Origin: an uncultured Verrucomicrobiales bacterium
GTDB taxonomy: Bacteria; Verrucomicrobiota; Verrucomicrobiia; Verrucomicrobiales; Akkermansiaceae
Assembly: GCA_937885815.1 (NCBI GenBank)
Contig: CALABM010000037.1
Coordinates: 1-14,244, forward strand
Reading direction: 5' to 3'
DNA length: 14,244 bases
Shown here: piece by piece, positions 7,020 to 13,438 of the stretch
Layout: the number at the start of each line of letters is the position of its first letter
Numbering within the stretch: the stretch's first letter is position 1
Program-made: the position numbers and the translations under genes
Notes under the pieces: generated by a model
Seen by the model: only the letters and a program-made list of their open reading frames with translations
What the model was told of the DNA's origin: nothing
Databases searched by the model: none

Positions 7020-9449
7020 ATGAAGAAGTTCATCACAACCCTCTGCGCTCTGTTCACCTTCCTGAACAGCCAGATGCACGCCGAGATTCAGCCCGTGTGG
7101 TCCACCGGGGTGGCCGTGCCGGGAGAAGCGGTTATTCTGTACCTGATAGAAACTCAGGAAGACCCCATGAAAGAGCCTGAGTTTTTTGAACCGGCCCATC
7201 CGGTTCTTCCCAATGCCCAAGTGCGCATGATGGAATGGCAGGCCAAGCCGAACCCGCTGGATGCGGACCGCCGCATGATTGCGGTTCAGCCCATCATGAT
7301 AAAGGCGGACATAGCGGGGCAAATAGCCCCCGCCCCCATCGAGGTGCGCTATAGTTCCGGCCGCAAAGTCACCGTAGACGTACCCCCGCTCCCGGTAGTA
7401 CCCACCAGCGAAATTAAGTGGTACAACTTCGGCGCCACCACCTATGGCGTGCTCTGGCACACGGAAGAGGAGAACAGCTACGTATACCAAACTGTACGTG
7501 CCGCGCTGAAAATCTTCATGCCCTCGCACTGCACGACGCCCTACCTCCCGCAGCTTAACTCCGAGAGTGTGTATGTGAGCGACCTGAGCTCAGCCACGGA
7601 TGGTGTGCTGGGCCTGTTCCACGGCCAGATAATGAGGCAGAACGCCACGGCCTATGCCAAGGGGCAGCACTGGAACACGGCTGATTTCTATTGCAGCTTC
7701 ACCCCCACCCATGAAGGAAGAAACACCATCTCAGGCAAGCTTCCCATCTGCTTGGCAGGTGAAAACAACAGTATGGATGTGCCCATGCCCGCACCGGAAA
7801 TCAGCGCCATCCCCCTTCCCGACCGCGCTCCGGCGGATTTCACTAATGCTGTGGGCCAATACTCCATAAAGGCCACAACCACTGCTGACAATCTGGCCAT
7901 GAATGAAGCCGCGGTGGTGGAAATCACCGTCATGGGTACCGGCAATCTCAGGCAACTGGAATGCCCGAAAATTCAAGATGAACAGAACTGGCTGATTATC
8001 CCGCCGACGCGCAAACCCATTCCGGATATCAACGGGCGCACCATCGGCATGATTTACACCCTGCACATGCACCCTAAGGCTGAAGTAGGCAGTATTCCCG
8101 CCTTTTCCTTCACCTACTTTTCCCCCGAAGAACTGACCTACAAAACCGCCACCACTGCCCCCATTCCCATGCTGTGGAGAGAAACGGAGGCAACCGGCAG
8201 CGGCATCATTACGGCTGCAGCAGAGCCGCCTCCCGCCGGCACCGTGCCGGTAGCAGAACTTACGGATATTTACCACTTCCTTCCCGGAGAAGCCGCCGGA
8301 GGCAATGGCCCGGAGCTACGCCTGCCGCGCTGGCTGTGGTACCTGCTGTACCTGCCGGGACTGAGCATACTGGGCTGGATGCTTCTGCGAAAGCTGCTGG
8401 GGGCTATTGCCGAGGGCGCTGCGAGCCGAGCCCGAGAGAAAGAACTTGCCACCATCGCAGCGCAAAAAGATAGCCTGAGCTTCCTGAAAGGTATAGGGGC
8501 CTTTATTGAATGCCGCATCCCCACTACTGAACACACAGAAGCGCTCAAAAACATTCTGGACAGGAGAGACACGGAAGCCTTCGCCCCGGGTGCAGCACCG
8601 GATGTAAGCCCATCTGAGCGCGCGCGCATGCTGAGAGCCGTACGAAAGGTGCTGGCTAAATTAGGTGCTCTTCTCCTGCTGCTGCCCTGCCTTCTTCCGC
8701 AGGCACAGGCTGCAGAGGACGCCGCACTGGAAGCCTACACCGCCGGACGCTTCAGCCGGGCGCTGGAGCTCCTTCAGGCGGAGCAACAAAGCGCCACTCC
8801 TACGCGCAACAGCGCTGAACTGCTCTACAATATGGGCAACTGCTACTACCGCCTCGGCAAGAACGGGCACGCTGCCCTCTTCTACATGCGAGCCCTACAT
8901 ACGGATGCAGGCCTACCCGAAGCACGCGCGAATCTGGATTTCATCCGCCGCAAAGAAGGTGCGGTGCTGCCCTCTGCCGGCCTTACGGATGAAATTTTCA
9001 CCCTACTGAGTATCAACCAGCTCTGGATTCTCACCCACGTATGCGCAGCCTCGCTTCTGCTCTGCATCGCTCTTATGCTACTTTGGCGCAAGCGGCCCAA
9101 GCCTCTTCTGCAGGCTTGTACCGCGGCCACGGCCATTCTCTGCATGCTTTGCGCCGCTGACTGGCTTTACTACGCCACCCGCGAAGTGCCTGATATGGAA
9201 AGCCTTGCCCCGGCGGATTTAGCCTGTGTAACAGCAGCCACAACAGCTCGCTGCGCAGCTACTGACGCCGCCTCCGCCATCATAGAACTCCCGGCATCCA
9301 CCCCTCTTCACCTGCTGGCTGTACGCGGCACCTTCAGCTATGTGGAGACATTTACAGGCGTACGCGGCTGGGTTCATACCGCGGATATTTCCCCGCTGGC
9401 AGAAGGTGAGGCTTCTCCGGATCGCCCCCTCATCATCCGCTTCGATTAA
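7020..9449 (+). CDS. BatD-BatE-like fusion: oxygen-tolerance domain, TPR, membrane pair and SH3-like end
   Basis: The 809-residue envelope protein has a Sec signal peptide (residues 1-21, cut near MHA|E). A large beta-rich periplasmic region of BatD type (22-430) follows, with VAVPGEAVILYL early and conserved-looking YSIKATTTADNLAMNEAAVVEI at 281-302 (split by family as an Ig-like repeat). A membrane segment at 437-456 leads to a cytoplasmic helical part (457-545). A second signal-like segment at 547-564 ends LLPQAQA. After it comes a TPR unit (565-640, with NSAELLYNMGNCYYRLG), two membrane segments (about 667-688 and 693-715) and a C-terminal SH3-like end with VRGWVHTADI (781-790). That second half is BatE in layout. 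Signs of charge agree with TPR and SH3 parts lying outside. It is one unbroken frame. Confidence 0.88.
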   Translation: MKKFITTLCALFTFLNSQMHAEIQPVWSTGVAVPGEAVILYLIETQEDPMKEPEFFEPAHPVLPNAQVRMMEWQAKPNPLDADRRMIAVQPIMIKADIAGQIAPAPIEVRYSSGRKVTVDVPPLPVVPTSEIKWYNFGATTYGVLWHTEEENSYVYQTVRAALKIFMPSHCTTPYLPQLNSESVYVSDLSSATDGVLGLFHGQIMRQNATAYAKGQHWNTADFYCSFTPTHEGRNTISGKLPICLAGENNSMDVPMPAPEISAIPLPDRAPADFTNAVGQYSIKATTTADNLAMNEAAVVEITVMGTGNLRQLECPKIQDEQNWLIIPPTRKPIPDINGRTIGMIYTLHMHPKAEVGSIPAFSFTYFSPEELTYKTATTAPIPMLWRETEATGSGIITAAAEPPPAGTVPVAELTDIYHFLPGEAAGGNGPELRLPRWLWYLLYLPGLSILGWMLLRKLLGAIAEGAASRAREKELATIAAQKDSLSFLKGIGAFIECRIPTTEHTEALKNILDRRDTEAFAPGAAPDVSPSERARMLRAVRKVLAKLGALLLLLPCLLPQAQAAEDAALEAYTAGRFSRALELLQAEQQSATPTRNSAELLYNMGNCYYRLGKNGHAALFYMRALHTDAGLPEARANLDFIRRKEGAVLPSAGLTDEIFTLLSINQLWILTHVCAASLLLCIALMLLWRKRPKPLLQACTAATAILCMLCAADWLYYATREVPDMESLAPADLACVTAATTARCAATDAASAIIELPASTPLHLLAVRGTFSYVETFTGVRGWVHTADISPLAEGEASPDRPLIIRFD

Positions 9450-9454
9450 GCGAT

Positions 9455-10450
9455 ATGAAAAAAATTAATCCAAAAATAATAAAGAAAACTTTAATATACA
9501 CTTGGTGCGGAGTCAGGTGGCTCATTCTGGCGCTATGTCTTCTGTGGGCGTTGGGACTGTGGATATACCAGCCGTTCTGCCTGCTTCTCCCCGTAGCAGT
9601 AGCAGGCTTCTACCTACTACTGAAAAGAAAACGCGTGGAAGAACCTTTGTGGGCAGCATTTCTACTCAGTGCCGTGTGTTACACGTTCATTCCCGGACCG
9701 CAGCCTAAGCAATGGCAGACACCTTGGGCACATGCTCCGGAGTTCGAACTGAAGGGAGATGTTCTTACCGTCCGGAACATGAGAGACTTCCGCTACCGCT
9801 CCGAACATGACTATGACCCAATCTGGAGAACAGAAAGCTATAATCTCTCCACCATCACCGGAGCTGATTTCGCGGAATGCCACTGGGACGGCATGGAGGC
9901 AATATGCCACACGATGATAAGCTTCAACTTCGCGGATGGAAAACACCTCGTTGTTTCCGCAGAAACACGCCTGCCCGAAGGCGTGGAGCAAAATGCCATC
10001 GGTGGGCTGTACAAGAAATACGGCCTGATATACCTCTTCGGCACGGAAGAGGATATCTATGCTCTGCGCACAAACCACCGCCACGAGGATTTACTTTTAA
10101 TGCCGATGAAAGTGAAACCAGAGGGAGCGCGAGCCATGCTAATGCATTTCGTCCAACTCGCACAGGAGGCGGAAGAAAACCACACAGCTTATAACACCGC
10201 GTCAAATAACTGCTCCAGCGGCGTGATGTCCACCTTCCGTCACATGGCGCCGGACATGCCCGCCTACTACGATTTGGCGCCCATTCACAATGGCTCCATT
10301 TCACGCCTCCTGTACAAACACGGTGCTCTTATCACCCGCCCGGGAGAATCATACGATGCCCTGCGCAAGCGCTGCTACCTGCGCTATGATATCAGCCCTG
10401 ACTCACCGGAAACATACTCCACCGCAATCAGAGAAATCATTAACCGCTGA
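9455..10450 (+). CDS. DUF4105/Lnb-N-like membrane protein
   Basis: Last gene of the operon, 5 bases after the previous stop. A basic N-terminus and membrane segments at about 20-36, 41-56 and 65-80 precede a periplasmic domain. This has DUF4105 signatures: WQTPWAHAPEFEL (87-99), VRNMRDFRYRSEHDYDP (106-122), CHTMISFNFADGKH (151-164), VSAETR (167-172), LRTNHRHEDLLL (204-215) and YNTASNNCSSG (246-256). His152 and Cys253 would be a catalytic pair in the thiol-enzyme-like fold. The domain is the N-terminal periplasmic part of Lnb, a lipoprotein N-acyltransferase described in Bacteroides (family knowledge). This protein has its membrane helices at the other end, so the same reaction is not assured. 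A terminator follows. Confidence 0.82.
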   Translation: MKKINPKIIKKTLIYTWCGVRWLILALCLLWALGLWIYQPFCLLLPVAVAGFYLLLKRKRVEEPLWAAFLLSAVCYTFIPGPQPKQWQTPWAHAPEFELKGDVLTVRNMRDFRYRSEHDYDPIWRTESYNLSTITGADFAECHWDGMEAICHTMISFNFADGKHLVVSAETRLPEGVEQNAIGGLYKKYGLIYLFGTEEDIYALRTNHRHEDLLLMPMKVKPEGARAMLMHFVQLAQEAEENHTAYNTASNNCSSGVMSTFRHMAPDMPAYYDLAPIHNGSISRLLYKHGALITRPGESYDALRKRCYLRYDISPDSPETYSTAIREIINR

Positions 10451-10468
10451 GCCCCTTCCCTTCCAACG

Positions 10469-10506
10469 AAAAGGCCGCAGATTCCAAAAGAAATCCGCGG
10501 CCTTTT
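10469..10506. terminator. Bidirectional terminator between the Bat operon and purN
   Basis: AAAAGGCCGC (10469-10478) pairs with GCGGCCTTTT (10497-10506). After one A-C mismatch, GATT/AATC continue the stem around an 8-base loop. A and T flanks give a U-tract in both directions, serving two converging genes. Confidence 0.9.
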
Positions 10507-10528
10507 AATAAAACATTCTTTACTTTTC

Positions 10529-11104
10529 TTAAAGCCTAGAGATAGCTGAAAGGATAGCGGCGGGGTAAAGAATATGCTCCTGCACCTGAATGCGGGCATG
10601 GAGAGACTCCGCCGTATCATCAGGCATAACCGGAACATATGCCTGCATGAGAATCTCTCCGGTATCCATACCTGCGTCCACATAGTGCACCGTACATCCG
10701 GCCTGAGTAGCACCGGCCTCCAGCGCCTGACGCCAAGCTTCCACACCGGGGAAAGCAGGAAGGAGAGCAGGATGAATATTGAGAATACGGCGGGGGAAAG
10801 CCTCCAGAAGCGGAGCCTTCACCAGACGCATGAACCCGGCAAGGCAAATCATATCCACATTCAGGGCCTTGAGCTTCTCGGCCACAGCCGCCTGCACTTC
10901 CAGCGGGAACTTATTCTTATAACCGCCACAATCCATCACTTCTGCAGGCACACCATGCTGACGAGCACGCTCAAGGATGTAGGCATCAGGATTATCAGAG
11001 AGAACGATAACGACCTCTGCCTCCAGACGGCCATCCTTAATGGCATTGAAAATAGACTGGCAATTACTGCCCGAGCCGGAACCAAGTACAGCTAAACGTA
11101 ACAT
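10529..11104 (-). CDS. purN: Phosphoribosylglycinamide formyltransferase 1 (GAR transformylase)
   Basis: Third step of de novo purine synthesis: transfers the formyl group of 10-formyl-tetrahydrofolate to GAR in the cytoplasm. The 191 residues match the normal length. Phosphate-binding loop LGSGSGSN is at residues 7-14. NIHPALLPAFPG (109-120) carries catalytic Asn109 and His111. TVHYVDAGMDTGEI (138-151) carries His140 and catalytic Asp147 (equivalents of E. coli N106, H108, H137 and D144). GFMRL (90-94) is the folate-side loop. Nothing is missing. It is a single-gene unit facing the Bat operon, with no other pur gene visible. The ATG at 11104 is the only good start, with no Shine-Dalgarno. 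Confidence 0.97.
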   Translation of the reverse strand: MLRLAVLGSGSGSNCQSIFNAIKDGRLEAEVVIVLSDNPDAYILERARQHGVPAEVMDCGGYKNKFPLEVQAAVAEKLKALNVDMICLAGFMRLVKAPLLEAFPRRILNIHPALLPAFPGVEAWRQALEAGATQAGCTVHYVDAGMDTGEILMQAYVPVMPDDTAESLHARIQVQEHILYPAAILSAISRL

Positions 11105-11113
11105 AACAACGCC

Positions 11114-11142
11114 ACTCTACAATACTTCCACCGGATTTGCAA
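11114..11142 (-). promoter_or_regulatory. Candidate promoter of purN
   Basis: Minus strand: -35 TTGCAA (11142-11137), 17-base spacer, -10 TAGAGT (11119-11114). The predicted start is only about 3 bases before the ATG, so the message would be almost leaderless. Confidence 0.4.
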
Positions 11143-11160
11143 GCTTAAATCAGAACAAAT

Positions 11161-11194
11161 GAAAAAAGCGCCGTGCTGATTAACAGCACGGCGC
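11161..11194 (-). terminator. Intrinsic terminator after secY (end of the spc operon)
   Basis: Perfect 11-bp stem GCGCCGTGCTG (11168-11178) with CAGCACGGCGC (11184-11194), 5-base loop, six T on the minus strand (11167-11162). It lies 29 bases past the secY stop. Confidence 0.94.
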
Positions 11195-11223
11195 CGGGGA
11201 ACAGGATAATTTTATCTGAGCGA

Positions 11224-12708
11224 TTAGCTGGCCATTATTACTGCGCCGATGAGCACAAAGATGGCAATGATAACCCAGAGGATAACGATACCCTTGCCCT
11301 CAGCGGCAGCACCGGTACCCTGCAGGTGGTTGTACTTACCGCGGATACGGCCCTTCTTCATGAAGCCATCATAGTTCTTCTGCAGAAGAGTGGCCTCAAT
11401 CTGGCGCATCATGTCCAGCAGCACACCCACAAGAATCAGCAGGGAAGTACCACCGAAGAACTGCGTTACAAGCATGGGCAGGCTGCCCCACACGGAAAGA
11501 AGGCTCGGCAGGAAGTAGATGAGCGTCAGGAACAGAGAACCGGCAAAGGTAAGGCGGCTCATGGTCTGATCCAGGAAGGTAGCGGTGGGAGGACCGGGGC
11601 GTACACCGGGGATGTAGCTACCGCTGCGCTTCATATCTTCAGCAATCTGCTGGGGACGGAACATGGTGGCCACCCAGAAGTAGGAGAAGAAGAAGATCAT
11701 GATAGCGGAGATGATGTAGTAGCCGATGTCAGAGGGGGACATAAGCACGTTCACCACAGTCACCACGGCGCTGTCAGCGGAGAAAATCTGCTGCACAAGC
11801 AGGGTGGGAAGAGCCAGAATAGCAGTGGCGAAGATAACGGGCATCACGCCGGAGTAATTCAACTTCAGGGGCAGGTACTGAGTGCTGCCGTTCATCACCT
11901 TACCGCGGCCAATCATGCGCTTAGCCTGCTGCACGGGGATACGGCGCTGAGCCTGAGTGATGGTAACCACAAGAGCTACAACAAGTACCATGAAGAGGAT
12001 GAGGGCCACCATCTTCAGAGAGCCCAGAGGATTGATAGTCACACCGTCACCGGCCATCACGCAGGTCTTCCAAGCGATGGAGAATGCACCGGGCAGAGCG
12101 TGAATGATGTTCACGGAAATGATGAGGGAGATACCATTACCCACACCGCGCTCCGTAATCTGGTCACCAATCCACATGAGGAACATAGTGCCCGTCACGA
12201 TGATGAAAATCGTGGTGATGGTGAAGATGAAGCCGGGGTCCATCACGAGGTCACCCAGACCAGTCAGGCCGATGTTGGCCGGATTACGCAGGGAGGTGGT
12301 GAGCAGATAACCCTGCACCACTGCGATGATGATGGCCAGAATACGCGTGTACTTGGTCATCTTCTGACGGCCGCCTTCCTCCTGCAGCATCTTCTGCCAG
12401 CTCGGAATAACAGCACCCATCAGCTGGGTCATAATGGAAGCGGAGATGTAGGGCATGATACCCAGTGCAAAAATACCGCACTGCTGCAGACCACCACCGG
12501 AGAAAATAGTCAGAATAGCACCGAGGGCGCCCCAGGGGCTGTCACCTTCAGCAGCTGTTCTGGCCAAGTAATCATTCAGGGCCTGTACGTCCACGCCGGG
12601 CAGCGGCAGGTGCACACCCAAACGCACGATGACAATCATCGCGAGCGTGAAGAGGATGCGGCTGCGGAGCTCCGGCACCTTCATGGTATTAGCGAATGCG
12701 GATATCAT
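11224..12708 (-). CDS. secY: Preprotein translocase subunit SecY with extra C-terminal helix
   Basis: The channel subunit of SecYEG in the inner membrane. Family motifs are all present: N-terminal RSRILFTLAMIVIVRLG (15-31), the plug region IFSGGGLQQCGIFALGIMPYISASI (split: 68-80 and 81-92), ITERGVGNGISLI (184-196), the cytoplasmic loop RRIPVQQAKRM (255-265), LKLNYSGVMPVIFA (281-294), the GSYIPGVRPG loop (363-372) and the usual end LLQKNYDGFMKKGRIRG (441-457). Most SecY stop about there. This one goes on through HLQGTGAAAEGKG and a clear 20-residue hydrophobic helix at 473-492, an eleventh membrane segment, ending MAS. It is the last spc-operon gene here, 241 bases after rplO, so it may also have its own promoter (TTTAAT near 12733 is a weak candidate). 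Confidence 0.97.
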   Translation of the reverse strand: MISAFANTMKVPELRSRILFTLAMIVIVRLGVHLPLPGVDVQALNDYLARTAAEGDSPWGALGAILTIFSGGGLQQCGIFALGIMPYISASIMTQLMGAVIPSWQKMLQEEGGRQKMTKYTRILAIIIAVVQGYLLTTSLRNPANIGLTGLGDLVMDPGFIFTITTIFIIVTGTMFLMWIGDQITERGVGNGISLIISVNIIHALPGAFSIAWKTCVMAGDGVTINPLGSLKMVALILFMVLVVALVVTITQAQRRIPVQQAKRMIGRGKVMNGSTQYLPLKLNYSGVMPVIFATAILALPTLLVQQIFSADSAVVTVVNVLMSPSDIGYYIISAIMIFFFSYFWVATMFRPQQIAEDMKRSGSYIPGVRPGPPTATFLDQTMSRLTFAGSLFLTLIYFLPSLLSVWGSLPMLVTQFFGGTSLLILVGVLLDMMRQIEATLLQKNYDGFMKKGRIRGKYNHLQGTGAAAEGKGIVILWVIIAIFVLIGAVIMAS

Positions 12709-12782
12709 GATACCTGTTCAGTTTGTGAGATTAAAGAAGTTTGTTTGCAGCGGTTGGCAGGAATGTGGGCTGTGCAGTGTGG

Positions 12783-12803
12783 CGGGGCACTCTGCCGGGG
12801 CAC
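12783..12803. repeat. Tandem CGGGGCAC motif in the secY leader
   Basis: CGGGGCAC occurs at 12783-12790 and again at 12796-12803, a 13-base period, about 80-95 bases upstream of the secY ATG. It could be two copies of a binding site, or chance in G/C-rich DNA. Confidence 0.35.
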
Positions 12804-12835
12804 GCCGATGAGGTTTTCTGCCATATTTTCGGGGT

Positions 12836-12858
12836 AAAAAAGGTATTCTGAATACCTT
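12836..12858 (-). terminator. Weak intrinsic terminator or attenuator between rplO and secY
   Basis: AAGGTATT (12840-12847) and AATACCTT (12851-12858) form an 8-bp A/T-rich stem with a 3-base loop. On the minus strand it is followed by T to 12836. The stem is weak, so it may lower rather than stop transcription into secY. Confidence 0.5.
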
Positions 12859-12867
12859 CCCTTCCCC

Positions 12868-12907
12868 ACACGTATGCCGGGTGGCGCTGCGCCACCCGGC
12901 CTCGTGT
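12868..12907. repeat. Long perfect hairpin between rplO and secY
   Basis: GCCGGGTGGCG (12876-12886) and CGCCACCCGGC (12890-12900) make an 11-bp G/C stem with a 3-base loop. ACACG (12868-12872) and CGTGT (12903-12907) extend it past a small internal loop. No U-tract follows on either strand. It could stabilise the upstream ribosomal-protein message, be a dispersed REP-like element, or bind a regulator. Confidence 0.7.
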
Positions 12908-12949
12908 AATCTTCAGTGTATGATTTTCAGCGACTTAGCACTGTTACCA

Positions 12950-13408
12950 TTACTGGGCGCTCAGCACCGTAAGGGTACCACCGGCGGCGGTGATCTTCTC
13001 AGCCACAGAAGCGCTGGCGAAGTCAACCGTCACGTTAAGAGCCTTGGAGAGGTTGCCATTGCCGAGGAGCTTCACGGCGTCGCAGGAGCCCTTCACCAGA
13101 CCGGTAGCGCGGAGGCTGTTCTCGTCAACAGTAGCACCGGCTTCAAAGAAAGCCTCGAGCTGGCACAGGTTAACGATGGCGATGTTGGACTGGAAGCGGG
13201 CGTTGTTGAAGCCCTTCTTCGGCAGACGGCGGTGAAGGGGCATCTGGCCACCTTCAAAGCCGGGGCGGATGGAGCCGCCGCTGCGGGCCTTCTGACCCTT
13301 GTTGCCCTTGCCGCAGGTCTTGCCCAGGCCGGAGCTCTCGCCGCAACCGAGGCGCTTCTTGCGATGCTTGGCACCGGGGTTGGGCTGAAGTGTTTGAAGT
13401 GTCAACAT
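12950..13408 (-). CDS. rplO: 50S ribosomal protein uL15
   Basis: A late-assembly protein of the large subunit. The 152 residues start MLTLQTLQPNPGAKHRKKRLG. They have the Gly/Lys-rich arm GLGKTCGKGNKGQKARSGG (27-45), then RPGFEGGQMPLHRRLPKKGF (48-67), the uL15 signature, and the globular half with a normal C-terminus. Its ATG is 30 bases after the rpsE stop, so the rpmD (uL30) gene that most bacteria have between rpsE and rplO is absent from this site. There is no Shine-Dalgarno before the start. Start is the first ATG in frame and gives the usual N-terminus. Confidence 0.97.
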   Translation of the reverse strand: MLTLQTLQPNPGAKHRKKRLGCGESSGLGKTCGKGNKGQKARSGGSIRPGFEGGQMPLHRRLPKKGFNNARFQSNIAIVNLCQLEAFFEAGATVDENSLRATGLVKGSCDAVKLLGNGNLSKALNVTVDFASASVAEKITAAGGTLTVLSAQ

Positions 13409-13438
13409 GATGGTAAAATCAATGGTTGAATGTTAATT

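Noticed and set aside
11173..12837. A 554-codon open frame on the plus strand, rich in His, Gly, Gln and Asp
   Set aside because: It is fully antisense to secY, whose product is unmistakable. The composition is what reverse-reading of membrane-protein codons gives, and there is no sensible start signal.
12881..13429. A 182-codon plus-strand open frame over rplO
   Set aside because: Antisense shadow of uL15; Ala/Gly/Leu-rich with no family character.
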